Shown: positions 44,106-52,728 of the stretch, one piece after another
Numbering within the stretch: position 1 is the first letter of the stretch
How the letters are laid out: the number at the start of each line of letters is the position of its first letter
Assembly: GCF_022479115.1 (NCBI RefSeq)
Contig: NZ_CP092497.1
Coordinates: 1,178,001 to 1,242,000 of the forward strand
Direction: 5' to 3'
Source: Amycolatopsis sp. EV170708-02-1
Lineage (GTDB): Bacteria; Actinomycetota; Actinomycetes; Mycobacteriales; Pseudonocardiaceae
Length of the DNA: 64,000 bases
The notes under the pieces: generated by a model
The model's input: only the letters and a program-made list of their open reading frames with translations
The model's database searches: none
What the model was told of the DNA's origin: nothing
Position numbers and translations under genes: made by a program

Positions 44106-46608
44106 CCGCGACCGCGCCACCCGTGCAGCACACCCCCAAACCGCGTCCCGCCGCCCCGCCGCCCGTCTGGACGAGCAGTGTTCTCGCGCCGGTCGCCGCC
44201 GGGCTCGCCACCTTGTTCGCCTCGACCTCGCTCACCGGCGTGGTCTCCGGCTGGGCGTGGTTCGGCTACCTGCTGGTCGCCGTCGTGCTGATCGCCTCGA
44301 CCGGCCTCGCCCTGCGCTCGCTGCGCGCGCCGACCATCGTCGTCGGCCTGGCGCAGCTGCTGGTCCTGCTGTTCCTGATCACCGGGGCGTTCACCACCAG
44401 CGGGTTCCTGAAGATCTTCCCCGGCCCGGACGCGCTCGAAGAACTGCGCGGTGTCCTTGGCGCCGCGGCCGAGCAGATCCGCGTCGGCCTGCCCCCGGTC
44501 GAGGGCACGCCGCCGATCCTGTGCCTGATCACCATCGCGATCGGCCTGGTCGCGGTCCTGGTCGACACGCTGGCCGTGGCCGCCGCCGCGCCCGCCGCGA
44601 CCGGCCTGGTCCTGCTGTGCGTGTACGCCGTCCCGGCCGCGCTGGCCGAGGACATGCTGCCCTGGTGGACGTTCCTGCTCGGCGCGGCCGCGTTCGCCGG
44701 GCTGCTCGCCGTCGACGGCAACCACCGGCATCGCCGCTGGCGCAACCGGGACGCGCCCGGGCTGGGCAACTCGGCGAGCACGTTGTCGGCCCCCGTCGGC
44801 GTGGTGGCCGCCGCGATCGCGATGGGCCTGGTGATCGGCACCGCCGTCACCGGCGTCGGCACCGTCGGCAGCCTTCCCGGCGGCCAGGGTTCGGGGCGCG
44901 GAGGCGCGGGCGGCTTCGGCGTCGAACCGTTCACCCAGCTGCGTGGCCTGCTCGACCAGGGCGAGAACGTGGAGCTGTTCAAGGTCTACGGGCTGGGCGC
45001 GGACAAGCGGCTGTTGCGCGCGTTCACGCTGGACACCTACACCCCGAACAAGGGCTGGGGGCTGGCGCAGAACGGCCGCGCCCAGCAGGGCGTGCAGGCC
45101 AACAAGGGACTTCCGCCCGCTCCGGGTGACGACGGCGCCGGGCCCGGGCGCGAGATCCGGATCGAGCCGACGAACTGGGTCGACAACTGGCTGCCGATCT
45201 ACGGCGCGCCGAGGGCGCTCAACGGGCTGGCCGACAACTGGCTGTACGACCCGGTCGGCGGCGCAGTGTTCACCACGACCAAGCAGAGCGCGCCGGCCTA
45301 CACCGAGACCGCGTCCATCAAGGAGCCGTCGAAGGACGAACTCCGGCTCGACGACGCCCGCCTGGCCGAGGTGCCGCAGCAGTTCACGCAGGTCGACCGC
45401 GTCGATCCCCGGGTCGCCGCGAAGGCAAGGCAGCTGACGGAGAACGAGACCAACAACTTCGACAAGGCGCAGGCGCTCTGGTCGTTCTTCACCGCGCAGA
45501 ACGGGTTCGTCTACGACACCAAGACCGCCGACGCCACCGACTCCGACGCGCTCGCCGACTTCGTCCTCAACGGCAAACGCGGATTCTGCGAGCAGTTCGC
45601 GTCCGCGATGGCCGTGATGCTGCGGTCGGTCGGCATCCCGTCGCGGGTCGCCATCGGCTTCACCTCCGGGACACCGAAGGGCGATCACGTCTCGATCAGC
45701 TCCGAAGACGCCCACGCGTGGGTCGAGGTCTACTTCCAGACGAAGGGCTGGGTCAGCTTCGACCCGACCCCGCTGGTCGACGGCCGCGCGGTCGTCCCGC
45801 CGTACCTGCAGAACGACGCCGGCAGCTCCACGACCAACGACACCCAGGAAGTGCCGAGCGCGCCCGCGTCGAGCGCCCCCGCCACCGGCACCCCCGCGAC
45901 CAGGGCGAGGACCTCGGTGCCGACGGCGGCACGGGCCAGCAGGAGGAAGAGCCGCTGTGGCCCGCGATCCTCGCCGGGATCCTCGGCGGGCTGGCGGCCG
46001 CGCTGACCGTGGTCGCGATCGTGCGGTCCCGGTTGAGATACCGGGCGCTGATGCGGCCGTCCGCGTCCAGGGACCCGTCCGCGCCGGAACCCGGGTTCCT
46101 CGGCAACCAGAACGTGACGAACTGGCTGCCGCTGATCGCGATCGCGCTGTGGGTGGCGTCGTTCGCGTTCCTGGCGGCGTGGGTGTCGTGGTGGTTCGCG
46201 CTGGCGCTGGTGATCGTCCTCGGGGTGCTCGGCACGCCGACGGCGATCCGGGAGATCAAGCGACGGCTGCGGCTGCAGAAGATCGCGTCCCGCTCCCCCG
46301 CCGCGGCCGACGCGGCGTGGCGCGAGCTGATGGACGAGTGCGCGGACCGCGGCCTGCCGCTGTCCGGCGGCGACACGGTGCGCGTGGCGGGCCGGAAGGT
46401 CGTCGAGAAGCACCGGCTGGACGAGGAGGGCCGCACCGGCCTGCGGACGGTCATCGGTGTCGTGGAGCGGTCCTGGTACTCGGACAAGCCGGCCGACGAC
46501 GAGACGTTGGGCCCGGCCTTCGACGAGGTCCGCAAGAGCCTGAAGCGGAACGCGCCCATGTCGTGGAAGGGCCGCCTGTTCCCGCGGTCGCTGCGGCGAG
46601 GCAAGTAG
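44102..46608 (+). CDS. Transglutaminase-like membrane protein, TgpA type (frameshifted)
   Basis: About 835 residues. Several N-terminal membrane helices (44.2-44.9 kb) lead to an external transglutaminase domain with the Cys in GFCEQFASAMA, His in DAHAWVEVYF and Asp in SFDPTPL. After SSAPATGTP the frame turns meaningless and would stop at 46006, while the expected C-terminus (DQGEDLGADGG, then helices LWPAILAGILGGLAAALTVV and NWLPLIAIALWVASFAFLAA) continues in another frame to 46608. One extra C in the run at 45891-45895 repairs it. The start GTG overlaps the DUF58 stop. Function is probably peptide bond formation or cleavage at the cell surface. Confidence 0.87.
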
Positions 46609-46614
46609 CCAGGC

Positions 46615-46694
46615 GCTGAAGGGCGCTTTCCCCTCATCTCATGCGGGGAAAGCGCCCTTCGCCGCGTCTCATGCGGGGAAAGCGTCCTTCAGCT
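46615..46694. repeat. Family C palindrome array
   Basis: Same three-arm design as at 6911-6990: GCTGAAGGGCGCTTTCCCCT followed by two inverted ATGCGGGGAAAGCG arms. It follows the transglutaminase stop by six bases between convergent genes. Confidence 0.82.
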
Positions 46695-46708
46695 CGGCGC
46701 AGGACAAC

Positions 46709-46749
46709 GCGAACATGCCGACAAGGCATCGCCCTGCCGGCATGTTCGC
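46709..46749. terminator. Bidirectional hairpin terminator
   Basis: Perfect 12-base stem GCGAACATGCCG / CGGCATGTTCGC with a 17-base loop, between convergent genes and next to the family C array; the minus-strand gene ends 12 bases away. Confidence 0.65.
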
Positions 46750-46760
46750 GTGTGTGAGAG

Positions 46761-47177
46761 CTATTGCTCCTCGAAGCGCTGGCGGAAGCGCTCTTCCATG
46801 CGCTGGGTGAACGAGCTCCGGCGCGTGGACGGCTTGCCGCCGCCACCTCCGCCGCCACCCGGGCCACCGCTGTCCTTGCCGCCTTCCGCTTCGGCTCCTT
46901 GCCGAATCGATGTGACGGCCATCATGACTCCGAAGAACATCACGAGGAACCCGAGCACGCTGATCACTGGGATCTCGGCCACCCGGATGTTGACCACCAC
47001 GCCGAGCACCAACAGTGCGACGCCCACTACGAACAGGGCGATGCCCTGCAAACGCCGTCGGCGGGCGGGGCGGCGCAACCGGGTGCCTCGCACCGTGGAT
47101 GCGAACTTGGGGTCCTCGGCATAGAGCTCGCGCTCGATCTGATCGAGCAGCCGCTGCTCATGCTCGGAGAGTGGCAT
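46761..47177 (-). CDS. DUF3040 membrane protein
   Basis: The 138-residue protein begins MPLSEHEQRLLDQIERELYA, the DUF3040 signature, followed by two membrane helices (GIALFVVGVALLVLGVVVNI and VISVLGFLVMFFGVMMAVTS) and a Gly-rich then basic tail. The mycobacterial homologue Rv2169c also lies near the mraZ cluster. Function is unknown. The ATG at 47177 has a strong GGAGGAGG site. The 197-base gap upstream holds its promoter and no gene. Confidence 0.9.
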   Translation of the reverse strand: MPLSEHEQRLLDQIERELYAEDPKFASTVRGTRLRRPARRRRLQGIALFVVGVALLVLGVVVNIRVAEIPVISVLGFLVMFFGVMMAVTSIRQGAEAEGGKDSGGPGGGGGGGGKPSTRRSSFTQRMEERFRQRFEEQ

Positions 47178-47374
47178 CTTTCCTCCTCCGGCACAGCTGT
47201 CGCGGGCGCCGGGCCGCGCAACGTCATGGACCCAACAGACAACCCCAGGCGGGGTGTCTCTGTCCAGGATACGAGCCCCGCGCTCGTCCGACTACCCGAT
47301 CCCGTATCCAGAAGGGATCGAATTGGCCGAAACCACCCGACTCGGCTCTCTCGAAGACGACGGAGCGGGCGATG

Positions 47375-48592
47375 TCACTGGTCACGGGGGGTCAGCAGTG
47401 ACGCGGGCCGCACCGCGGCGGCGCCGAACTTCGACCTCGCGACGTCGGCGGCGACTTCCGCATCACGCCAACGGGGTTCGGCGGAGGCGAAAAGCAGTTG
47501 TTCTCCGTCACTCTCCGTGTCCAACCCCTCGACTCTTACGCCGATCAGGCGGACCGCGCCCGTCGGCGCGTGCTCGGCGAGGAGCTCGACGGCGGTGCGG
47601 TGGATGTCGCGGGCCACATCCACCGGGACGGCGGTTGTCCTCGCGCGGGTGATGGTCTTGAAGTCCGCGAACCGGACCTTGATCGACACCGTCCGCCCGC
47701 GAAGCCCCCGGCGGCGCAGGGTGGCGGCGACCCGTTCCGAGAGCCGGAGCAGTTCCAGCCCGAGGGCCGAGCGGTCGTGGAGGTCGACGTCGAAGGTCAC
47801 TTCGGCGCCGACCGACTTGTCCGGCGACTCCGGGACGACCTTGCGGTCGTCGTGCCCGTTCGCGAGGGCGTACAGGTGCTCTCCCAGCGCCCGCCCGAGC
47901 GACCGCCTCAGCCTCGACAGCGGAGCGGCGGCGACGTCGGCGATGGTGTCGAGGCCCTGCTGCCGCAGCTGCTCCTCGGTCCGTTTGCCGACGCCCCACA
48001 GCGCCGACACGGGCAGCGGGTGCAGGAACGCGAGCGTCTCGGCCGCCGGGACGACGACCATGCCGTCCGGTTTCGCCATCCCGGACGCGAGCTTCGCGAC
48101 GAACTTGACCTTCGCGACGCCGACCGAGCAGCTGATCCCGAACTCGGCGGCCACCCGCTCCCGGATCCGGGCGCCCAGCCGCGCGGGCGAGGAGTCCAGC
48201 CGCTTGAGCGCCCCGCTGACGTCCAGGAAGGCCTCGTCCAGGCTCAGCGGCTCCACCAGTGGCGTCAGCTCGCGGAAGATCCCCATGACCCCTTGGGACA
48301 CCTCGCCGTAGAGCCCCGGGGTCGGGGTGATGCAGATCAGCTGCGGGCAGAGCCGTTTGGCGGTCGAGAACGGCATGGCCGACCGGACGCCGAACTCGCG
48401 CGCCGCGTAGCTCGCGGCCGCGACGACCGACCTCGGGCCGCCACCGGAGACGACCACCGGCTTGCCCGCCAGCTCCGGACGGGTGCGCAGCTCGCACGAC
48501 ACGAAGAAGGCGTCCATGTCGACGTGCAGCAGGCCGCAGCCGGTGTCGTCGGGCCAAGTGGTGGCCCCGGTCGTCACGCGGTAGCGGGCCAT
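47375..48592 (-). CDS. dinB: DNA polymerase IV
   Basis: DinB is a Y-family polymerase for synthesis past damaged bases. The 405-residue protein has LHVDMDAFFVSCEL with catalytic Asp near 25, SYAAREFGVRSAMP, EPLSLDEAFLDVSG near 115, helix-hairpin-helix SALWGVGKRTEEQL and a little-finger domain. QLLF near residue 379 could bind the sliding clamp. The ATG at 48592 opens the family-like sequence. Confidence 0.93.
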   Translation of the reverse strand: MARYRVTTGATTWPDDTGCGLLHVDMDAFFVSCELRTRPELAGKPVVVSGGGPRSVVAAASYAAREFGVRSAMPFSTAKRLCPQLICITPTPGLYGEVSQGVMGIFRELTPLVEPLSLDEAFLDVSGALKRLDSSPARLGARIRERVAAEFGISCSVGVAKVKFVAKLASGMAKPDGMVVVPAAETLAFLHPLPVSALWGVGKRTEEQLRQQGLDTIADVAAAPLSRLRRSLGRALGEHLYALANGHDDRKVVPESPDKSVGAEVTFDVDLHDRSALGLELLRLSERVAATLRRRGLRGRTVSIKVRFADFKTITRARTTAVPVDVARDIHRTAVELLAEHAPTGAVRLIGVRVEGLDTESDGEQLLFASAEPRWRDAEVAADVARSKFGAAAVRPASLLTPRDQ

Positions 48593-48676
48593 CCCCCGGG
48601 CAGTTCAGCGTTTCTCCCCACGGGTGGACGCTAGCCCGGACCACCGACAATTCCGGCCGCGGCGTGCCGGAAACGG

Positions 48677-49411
48677 TCAGGCCGGCCGGTGGGCCAGCAG
48701 GTGCAGCCGGCTGGCGATGTCCCGCAACGGCGGAACCGACGCCGCCGCCAGCTCGAACTCGGCCAGGTCCTCTTCCCGCACCCCGCCGGGCACGAAGTCC
48801 GCCACGACGCCGTCGCCCTGCAGCGAGGTCACCTCGAGACCCACCTCAATCAGCTGGGCGCGCAGGGCCTCGGCGTCGAACCGCCGCAGCACGGTCTCCC
48901 GGCCACCGCCGAGCACGCCGCTCTCGGCCGCGAGCAGCTCCCGCGCCTCCCCGAGGCGTCCGGCCAGCGCGCGCTGCAGGATCGCGGCGTGCCGGTTCGC
49001 CACCAGCACCGACACGGCGCCGCCGGGGCGCACGGCCGCGGCCAGCGCGGCGAGCACGAGCGCCGGGTCGTCGACGACTTCGAGCAGGCCGTGCGCGAGG
49101 ACGAGGTCGGCCGATCCGGCGGCGACGTGGGCGCCGAGCGCGTCGGAGTCGTCGGCGATCACCGTGATGCTCGCGGAGACGCCCTCTTCTTCGGCGCGGC
49201 GGCGCAGGGTCGCCAGCGCGTTGGGGTTCGGTTCGACCACGGTCACCAGGCAACCGGCCGAGGCCAGCGGCACCGCCCAGCCGCCGCTGCCGCCGCCGAC
49301 GTCGACGACGTGCGGCTGTTGTGCGCCTCGCGCCCGTGCGGCCCGGAGTTCTGCTTCGAGAACCCGGCGAACCGCCCCCGATCCCCGCGTGGCCACGGTG
49401 TCCGTCTTCAT
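48677..49411 (-). CDS. SAM-dependent methyltransferase
   Basis: The 244-residue protein has a class I methyltransferase fold: VVDVGGGSGGWAVPLASAGC (motif I) near 36, VTVVEPNPNAL and DLVLAHGLLEVVDDPALVLA. It resembles small-molecule methyltransferases of the UbiE/SmtA type; the substrate is unknown. The ATG at 49411 is chosen over the much longer open frame because family similarity begins right after it. It is divergent from the ParA-like ATPase gene. Confidence 0.85.
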   Translation of the reverse strand: MKTDTVATRGSGAVRRVLEAELRAARARGAQQPHVVDVGGGSGGWAVPLASAGCLVTVVEPNPNALATLRRRAEEEGVSASITVIADDSDALGAHVAAGSADLVLAHGLLEVVDDPALVLAALAAAVRPGGAVSVLVANRHAAILQRALAGRLGEARELLAAESGVLGGGRETVLRRFDAEALRAQLIEVGLEVTSLQGDGVVADFVPGGVREEDLAEFELAAASVPPLRDIASRLHLLAHRPA

Positions 49412-49520
49412 AAGCGCACAGGGTAATGCCCGCCTTCGCCGGCCCGCCGGGTGTAGTCCGATGCGGTGTTCGACACCTTGCCAAGGGGCTGCCCCGCCGA
49501 CTGCCCGTAGGCTGTATCGA

Positions 49521-50387
49521 GTGCACACGGTCGCTGTTCTCAGCCTGAAGGGTGGCGTCGGTAAAACGACGGTCGCCCTCGGTGTCGCGTCCGCCGCGCT
49601 GCGTAGGGGCGCCCGGACTCTCGTGGCCGACCTCGACCCGCAGGGCAACGCCACCACCTCGCTGGACCCGCCCTTCACCGATCGCACGCTGGCCGACGTC
49701 CTCGAGACGCCGGTGCGCTCGGTGCTCGAACGCGCGATCGCGCCCAGCGTGTGGAGCGACCAGATCGACGTCCTCGTCGGCGCCGAAGAGCTGGAGATGC
49801 TCAACGAGCCCGACGCCGACAGCCGCCGCCTGGAGAACCTCTCCCGCGCGCTCGACGAGCTGCACACGAACCCGCTGCGCGAGGAACCCTACGAACTGGT
49901 GATCCTCGACTGCCCGCCGTCGCTGGGCAGGCTGACCCGCTCCGCGCTGGTGGCCGCGGACAGCGCCTTGATCGTCACCGAGCCGACGATGTACGCCGTC
50001 TCCGGTGCCCGCCGGGCGCTCGACGCGATCGAGAAGATCCGCGAGGAGCAGAACCCGGGGCTGCGGCCGATCGGCGTCGTGGTCAACAAGCTCCGCGTGC
50101 GCTCCTACGAGCATCAGTTCCGCGTGGCCGAGCTGCGGGAGAACTTCGGCCCGCTGGTGATGCCGACGGCCATCCCGGACCGGCTCGCCGTGCAGCAGGC
50201 GCAGGGCGCGTGCAGCCCGATCCACGAGTGGCACTCCCCCGGCGCGCAGGAGATCGCGCTCACCTTCAACATGGTGCTGGCGAAGGTCCTGCGTTCGAGC
50301 CGGGCCGGACGGCATCGCGTCCGCGGCGAGGAAGAGCCCGAAACAACCGAGGCGCCCGCCAAGCTGAGCGACACCGGCACGGGATAG
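49521..50387 (+). CDS. ParA/MinD-like ATPase
   Basis: The 288-residue protein has the deviant Walker A motif LSLKGGVGKTTVALGVASAA at its start, DLDPQGNATTSLDP, and VILDCPPSLGRLTRSAL, characteristic of ParA-type ATPases. No parB-like gene is adjacent, so it is an orphan ParA-like protein, perhaps for positioning a protein complex. The GTG at 49521 has TAGGCT seven bases upstream (49508-49513), a leaderless pattern. It precedes the glycosylase gene by six bases. Confidence 0.9.
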   Translation: MHTVAVLSLKGGVGKTTVALGVASAALRRGARTLVADLDPQGNATTSLDPPFTDRTLADVLETPVRSVLERAIAPSVWSDQIDVLVGAEELEMLNEPDADSRRLENLSRALDELHTNPLREEPYELVILDCPPSLGRLTRSALVAADSALIVTEPTMYAVSGARRALDAIEKIREEQNPGLRPIGVVVNKLRVRSYEHQFRVAELRENFGPLVMPTAIPDRLAVQQAQGACSPIHEWHSPGAQEIALTFNMVLAKVLRSSRAGRHRVRGEEEPETTEAPAKLSDTGTG

Positions 50388-50393
50388 GCGCCG

Positions 50394-51197
50394 ATGCCCG
50401 AAGGCGACACCGTCTTCCTCGCCGGCAAGGTCCTCGACAAGGCGTTGGCGGGCAAGACCTTGCTGCGCGGCGAGTTCAGGGTCCCTCAGCTGGCCACGAC
50501 GGATCTCGCCGGACGTGCCGTACTCGGCGTCGGCACGGTCGGCAAGCATCTGCTGACCCGGTTCTCCGGCGACCTCACCCTGCACAGCCATCTGCGGATG
50601 GACGGCAAGTGGGACGTCTACCGGGCCGGCGCGCGCTGGCGGCATCCGGCGCATCAGGCGCGGGTCATCCTGGCCACCGAGGAGCTGCAGGCGATCGGCT
50701 TCCGCGTGCACGACCTCGAACTCGTGCCCACCGACGAGGAAGACCGCCTGGTCGGCCACCTCGGCCCCGACCTTCTCGATCCACAATGGACGGACGAGCT
50801 TGCGGAGCGGGCCGCCGCCGCACTGGCCGCGGACCCCGGTCGCGAACTCGGCGACGCCCTGCTGGACCAGCGCATCATGGCGGGGATCGGGAACCTGTAC
50901 AAGGTGGAGATCTGCTTCCTGCTCAAGGTCTCCCCGTGGACCCCGGTGTCCGAAGTGGACTCGGCGAAGGCGGTCGCGCTCGGGCGGAAACTACTGGCGG
51001 CCAACGCCTGGCGACACGAGCAGATCACGACCGGAGACCCGCGCCGCGGCCGACGCCAGTGGGTCTACGAGCGGACGCGACAGGGCTGCTTCCGCTGTGG
51101 CGGCAAGGTGGAGGTGCTCCAGCAGGGCACCGGGTACCAGCAGCGGCCGACCTGGTTCTGCCCGAATTGCCAGCCAGGGCCCCGTCCGGACCGGTAA
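50394..51197 (+). CDS. nei2: Formamidopyrimidine-DNA glycosylase / endonuclease VIII family enzyme
   Basis: The 267-residue protein starts MPEGDTVFLAGKVLD; Pro2 and Glu3 are the catalytic N-terminal residues of the Fpg/Nei family, which removes oxidised bases and nicks DNA. The helix-two-turn-helix is in LLDQRIMAGIGNLYKVEICF and the C-terminal zinc finger has CFRCG and CPNCQ. The MPEGDT start and overall form fit actinobacterial Nei2. It is probably co-transcribed with the ParA-like gene. Confidence 0.92.
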   Translation: MPEGDTVFLAGKVLDKALAGKTLLRGEFRVPQLATTDLAGRAVLGVGTVGKHLLTRFSGDLTLHSHLRMDGKWDVYRAGARWRHPAHQARVILATEELQAIGFRVHDLELVPTDEEDRLVGHLGPDLLDPQWTDELAERAAAALAADPGRELGDALLDQRIMAGIGNLYKVEICFLLKVSPWTPVSEVDSAKAVALGRKLLAANAWRHEQITTGDPRRGRRQWVYERTRQGCFRCGGKVEVLQQGTGYQQRPTWFCPNCQPGPRPDR

Positions 51198-51206
51198 GCT
51201 GGCCCG

Positions 51207-51269
51207 GTGACGCTGTTCAAGCTCCCGCTCTACGGGGCCGACACCGAACGCGGCGACCTCGCTCCCTGA
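51207..51269 (+). CDS. Short open reading frame before adenosine deaminase
   Basis: A GTG-started 20-codon frame (VTLFKLPLYGADTERGDLAP) begins six bases after TAAGCT (51195-51200), so it could be a leaderless leader peptide upstream of the adenosine deaminase gene. There is no ribosome site. Nothing in the sequence proves translation. Confidence 0.35.
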   Translation: MTLFKLPLYGADTERGDLAP

Positions 51270-51321
51270 GCCGCCCGCTCCCTCCGCACGTCACCTTTCA
51301 CTTCTCCCAGGGAGCTTTGTC

Positions 51322-52371
51322 ATGCCCGGAATCCTCACGGGCGAGGCGCTGCGCGCGTTCGTGCACGCCCTGCCCAAGGTCGAACTGCACGTCCATCTCG
51401 TCGGCTCGGCGAGCCTGCCCACGGTGCTGGAACTGGCCCGCCGCCGCCCGGCCGCGGGGGTACCGACGGAGCCTTCGGCACTCGCGGAGTTCTTCACCTT
51501 CCGCGATTTCCCGCATTTCCTCCGCAACTACCTGGCGGTGACGTCGCTGGTGCGCGACGCCCGCGACATCCACACCCTCGTCACCGGGCTGGCGGCCGAC
51601 CTCGCCGCGCAGAACGCCCGCTACGCCGAGGTGACCGTGACGCCGTACAACCACGTCCTCGACGGCATGCCGTCCGACGATCTCCTCACCGGGCTCGCCA
51701 CCGGACGGGCGGCGGCGCGGGCCGACCACGGGGTGGAACTGGCCTGGTGCTTCGACATTCCCGGCGAGAAAGGGATCGTCGCCGGCCGCGAGACGGTCGT
51801 GTTCGCGCTCCGCGAACGCCCCGAAGGGCTGGTGTCCTTCGGGCTCGGCGGCCCCGAGGTCGGTGTCGGCCGCGCGCAGTTCGCCCCGTTCTTCACCACG
51901 GCGAGGGAGGCGGGGCTGCACAGCGTCCCGCACGCGGGCGAGACCACCGGACCCGCCACCGTCTGGTCGGCGGTGCACGATCTCGGCGCCGAGCGGATCG
52001 GGCACGGCGTCGGCGCGCACACCGATCCGGCGCTCCTGGAATACCTTGCCGTGCAACGGATCCCGCTGGAGGTCTGCCCCACGTCGAACCTCCGGACCGG
52101 GCAGTTCCCGTCGATCGCGGCGCATCCCGTGCGGCGCCTGCTCGACCACGGCGTGACGGTCACGCTCAACACCGACGATCCGCCGATGTTCGGCGCCACC
52201 CTCGACGGCGAGTACGTGGCGGTGGCCGAAACCCTCGGGCTGACGGCGGCCGAAATCGCCCTGTTCGCGAAGAACGCCGTGGAAGCCTCTTTTCTGCCCT
52301 CGGCGGACAAAACCGTCCTGCTGGCGGAGATCGACGAAATCTTGTTGCAGGACCCCGAACTCCTCGCATAG
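51322..52371 (+). CDS. add: Adenosine deaminase family protein
   Basis: The 349-residue protein has all metal and catalytic motifs of adenosine deaminases: KVELHVHLVGSAS near residue 19, VPHAGETTGP near 205, GAERIGHGVG near 225 and NTDDPPMFGA near 285. It hydrolyses adenosine or a related nucleoside such as aminodeoxyfutalosine; the two cannot be told apart here. The GSAS in place of the usual DGAL-type loop after HVHL marks an actinobacterial subgroup. The ATG at 51322 follows AGGGAGC. Confidence 0.88.
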   Translation: MPGILTGEALRAFVHALPKVELHVHLVGSASLPTVLELARRRPAAGVPTEPSALAEFFTFRDFPHFLRNYLAVTSLVRDARDIHTLVTGLAADLAAQNARYAEVTVTPYNHVLDGMPSDDLLTGLATGRAAARADHGVELAWCFDIPGEKGIVAGRETVVFALRERPEGLVSFGLGGPEVGVGRAQFAPFFTTAREAGLHSVPHAGETTGPATVWSAVHDLGAERIGHGVGAHTDPALLEYLAVQRIPLEVCPTSNLRTGQFPSIAAHPVRRLLDHGVTVTLNTDDPPMFGATLDGEYVAVAETLGLTAAEIALFAKNAVEASFLPSADKTVLLAEIDEILLQDPELLA

Positions 52372-52385
52372 CGTGGCGGTACACG

Positions 52386-52554
52386 AGAGAGGAGGTGGTC
52401 CAAAGTTGTATTCCAACAGGACTCGTGAGGTGGCTGTCCGCTAGCGGACCCCACGCGTAGGACTTCAGAGCAGCGATACAACGCAAGTTGGAGCCACCTT
52501 CGGCTCGTCGTCTCTGCTTCGCGTGATGCCTGATAGCGAATACCAGGCAGTCAC
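52386..52554 (+). ncRNA. Candidate structured RNA downstream of add
   Basis: No gene fits the 357-base gap 52372-52728. It opens with AGAGAGGAGGTGGTCC, complementary to the usual 16S rRNA 3' end over 16 bases with two wobble pairs. A stem GGTGGCT 52429-52435 / AGCCACC 52492-52498 encloses the perfect palindrome GTCCGCTAGCGGAC (52436-52449) and the hairpin CAAC-GCAA-GTTG (52479-52490), making a three-way junction. A further hairpin TGCCTG / CAGGCA follows at 52527-52549. A 12-codon TTG frame (52406, after the strong ribosome site) ends inside the palindrome. Could be a small RNA or leader; family unknown to me. Confidence 0.45.
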
Positions 52555-52558
52555 CGGG

Positions 52559-52655
52559 CCCCCGAGGTTCCCGAGCACCGGTCCGGCTCGGGCCCGGACG
52601 CCGATTCCCGGCGTCCGGGAGCCGCCTCGGGGGTACCCCTATTTCCAGGGGTGCC
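52559..52655 (+). terminator. Cluster of strong hairpins after the RNA candidate
   Basis: A 9-base stem CCCCCGAGG 52559-52567 / CCTCGGGGG 52625-52633 encloses two hairpins: CCCGAG / CTCGGG at 52570-52592 and CCCGGACGCC / GGCGTCCGGG at 52593-52619. Next to it GGTACCCCT / AGGGGTGCC forms a third. Together they should stop transcription from add or from the RNA candidate. Confidence 0.6.
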
Positions 52656-52728
52656 ATCCGGCGCTCCAGAAGACCGTCCGCCGCAGTTCCGCCCCCGGGA
52701 ACCCCGCCGACTCCGATAACCTGACGCC

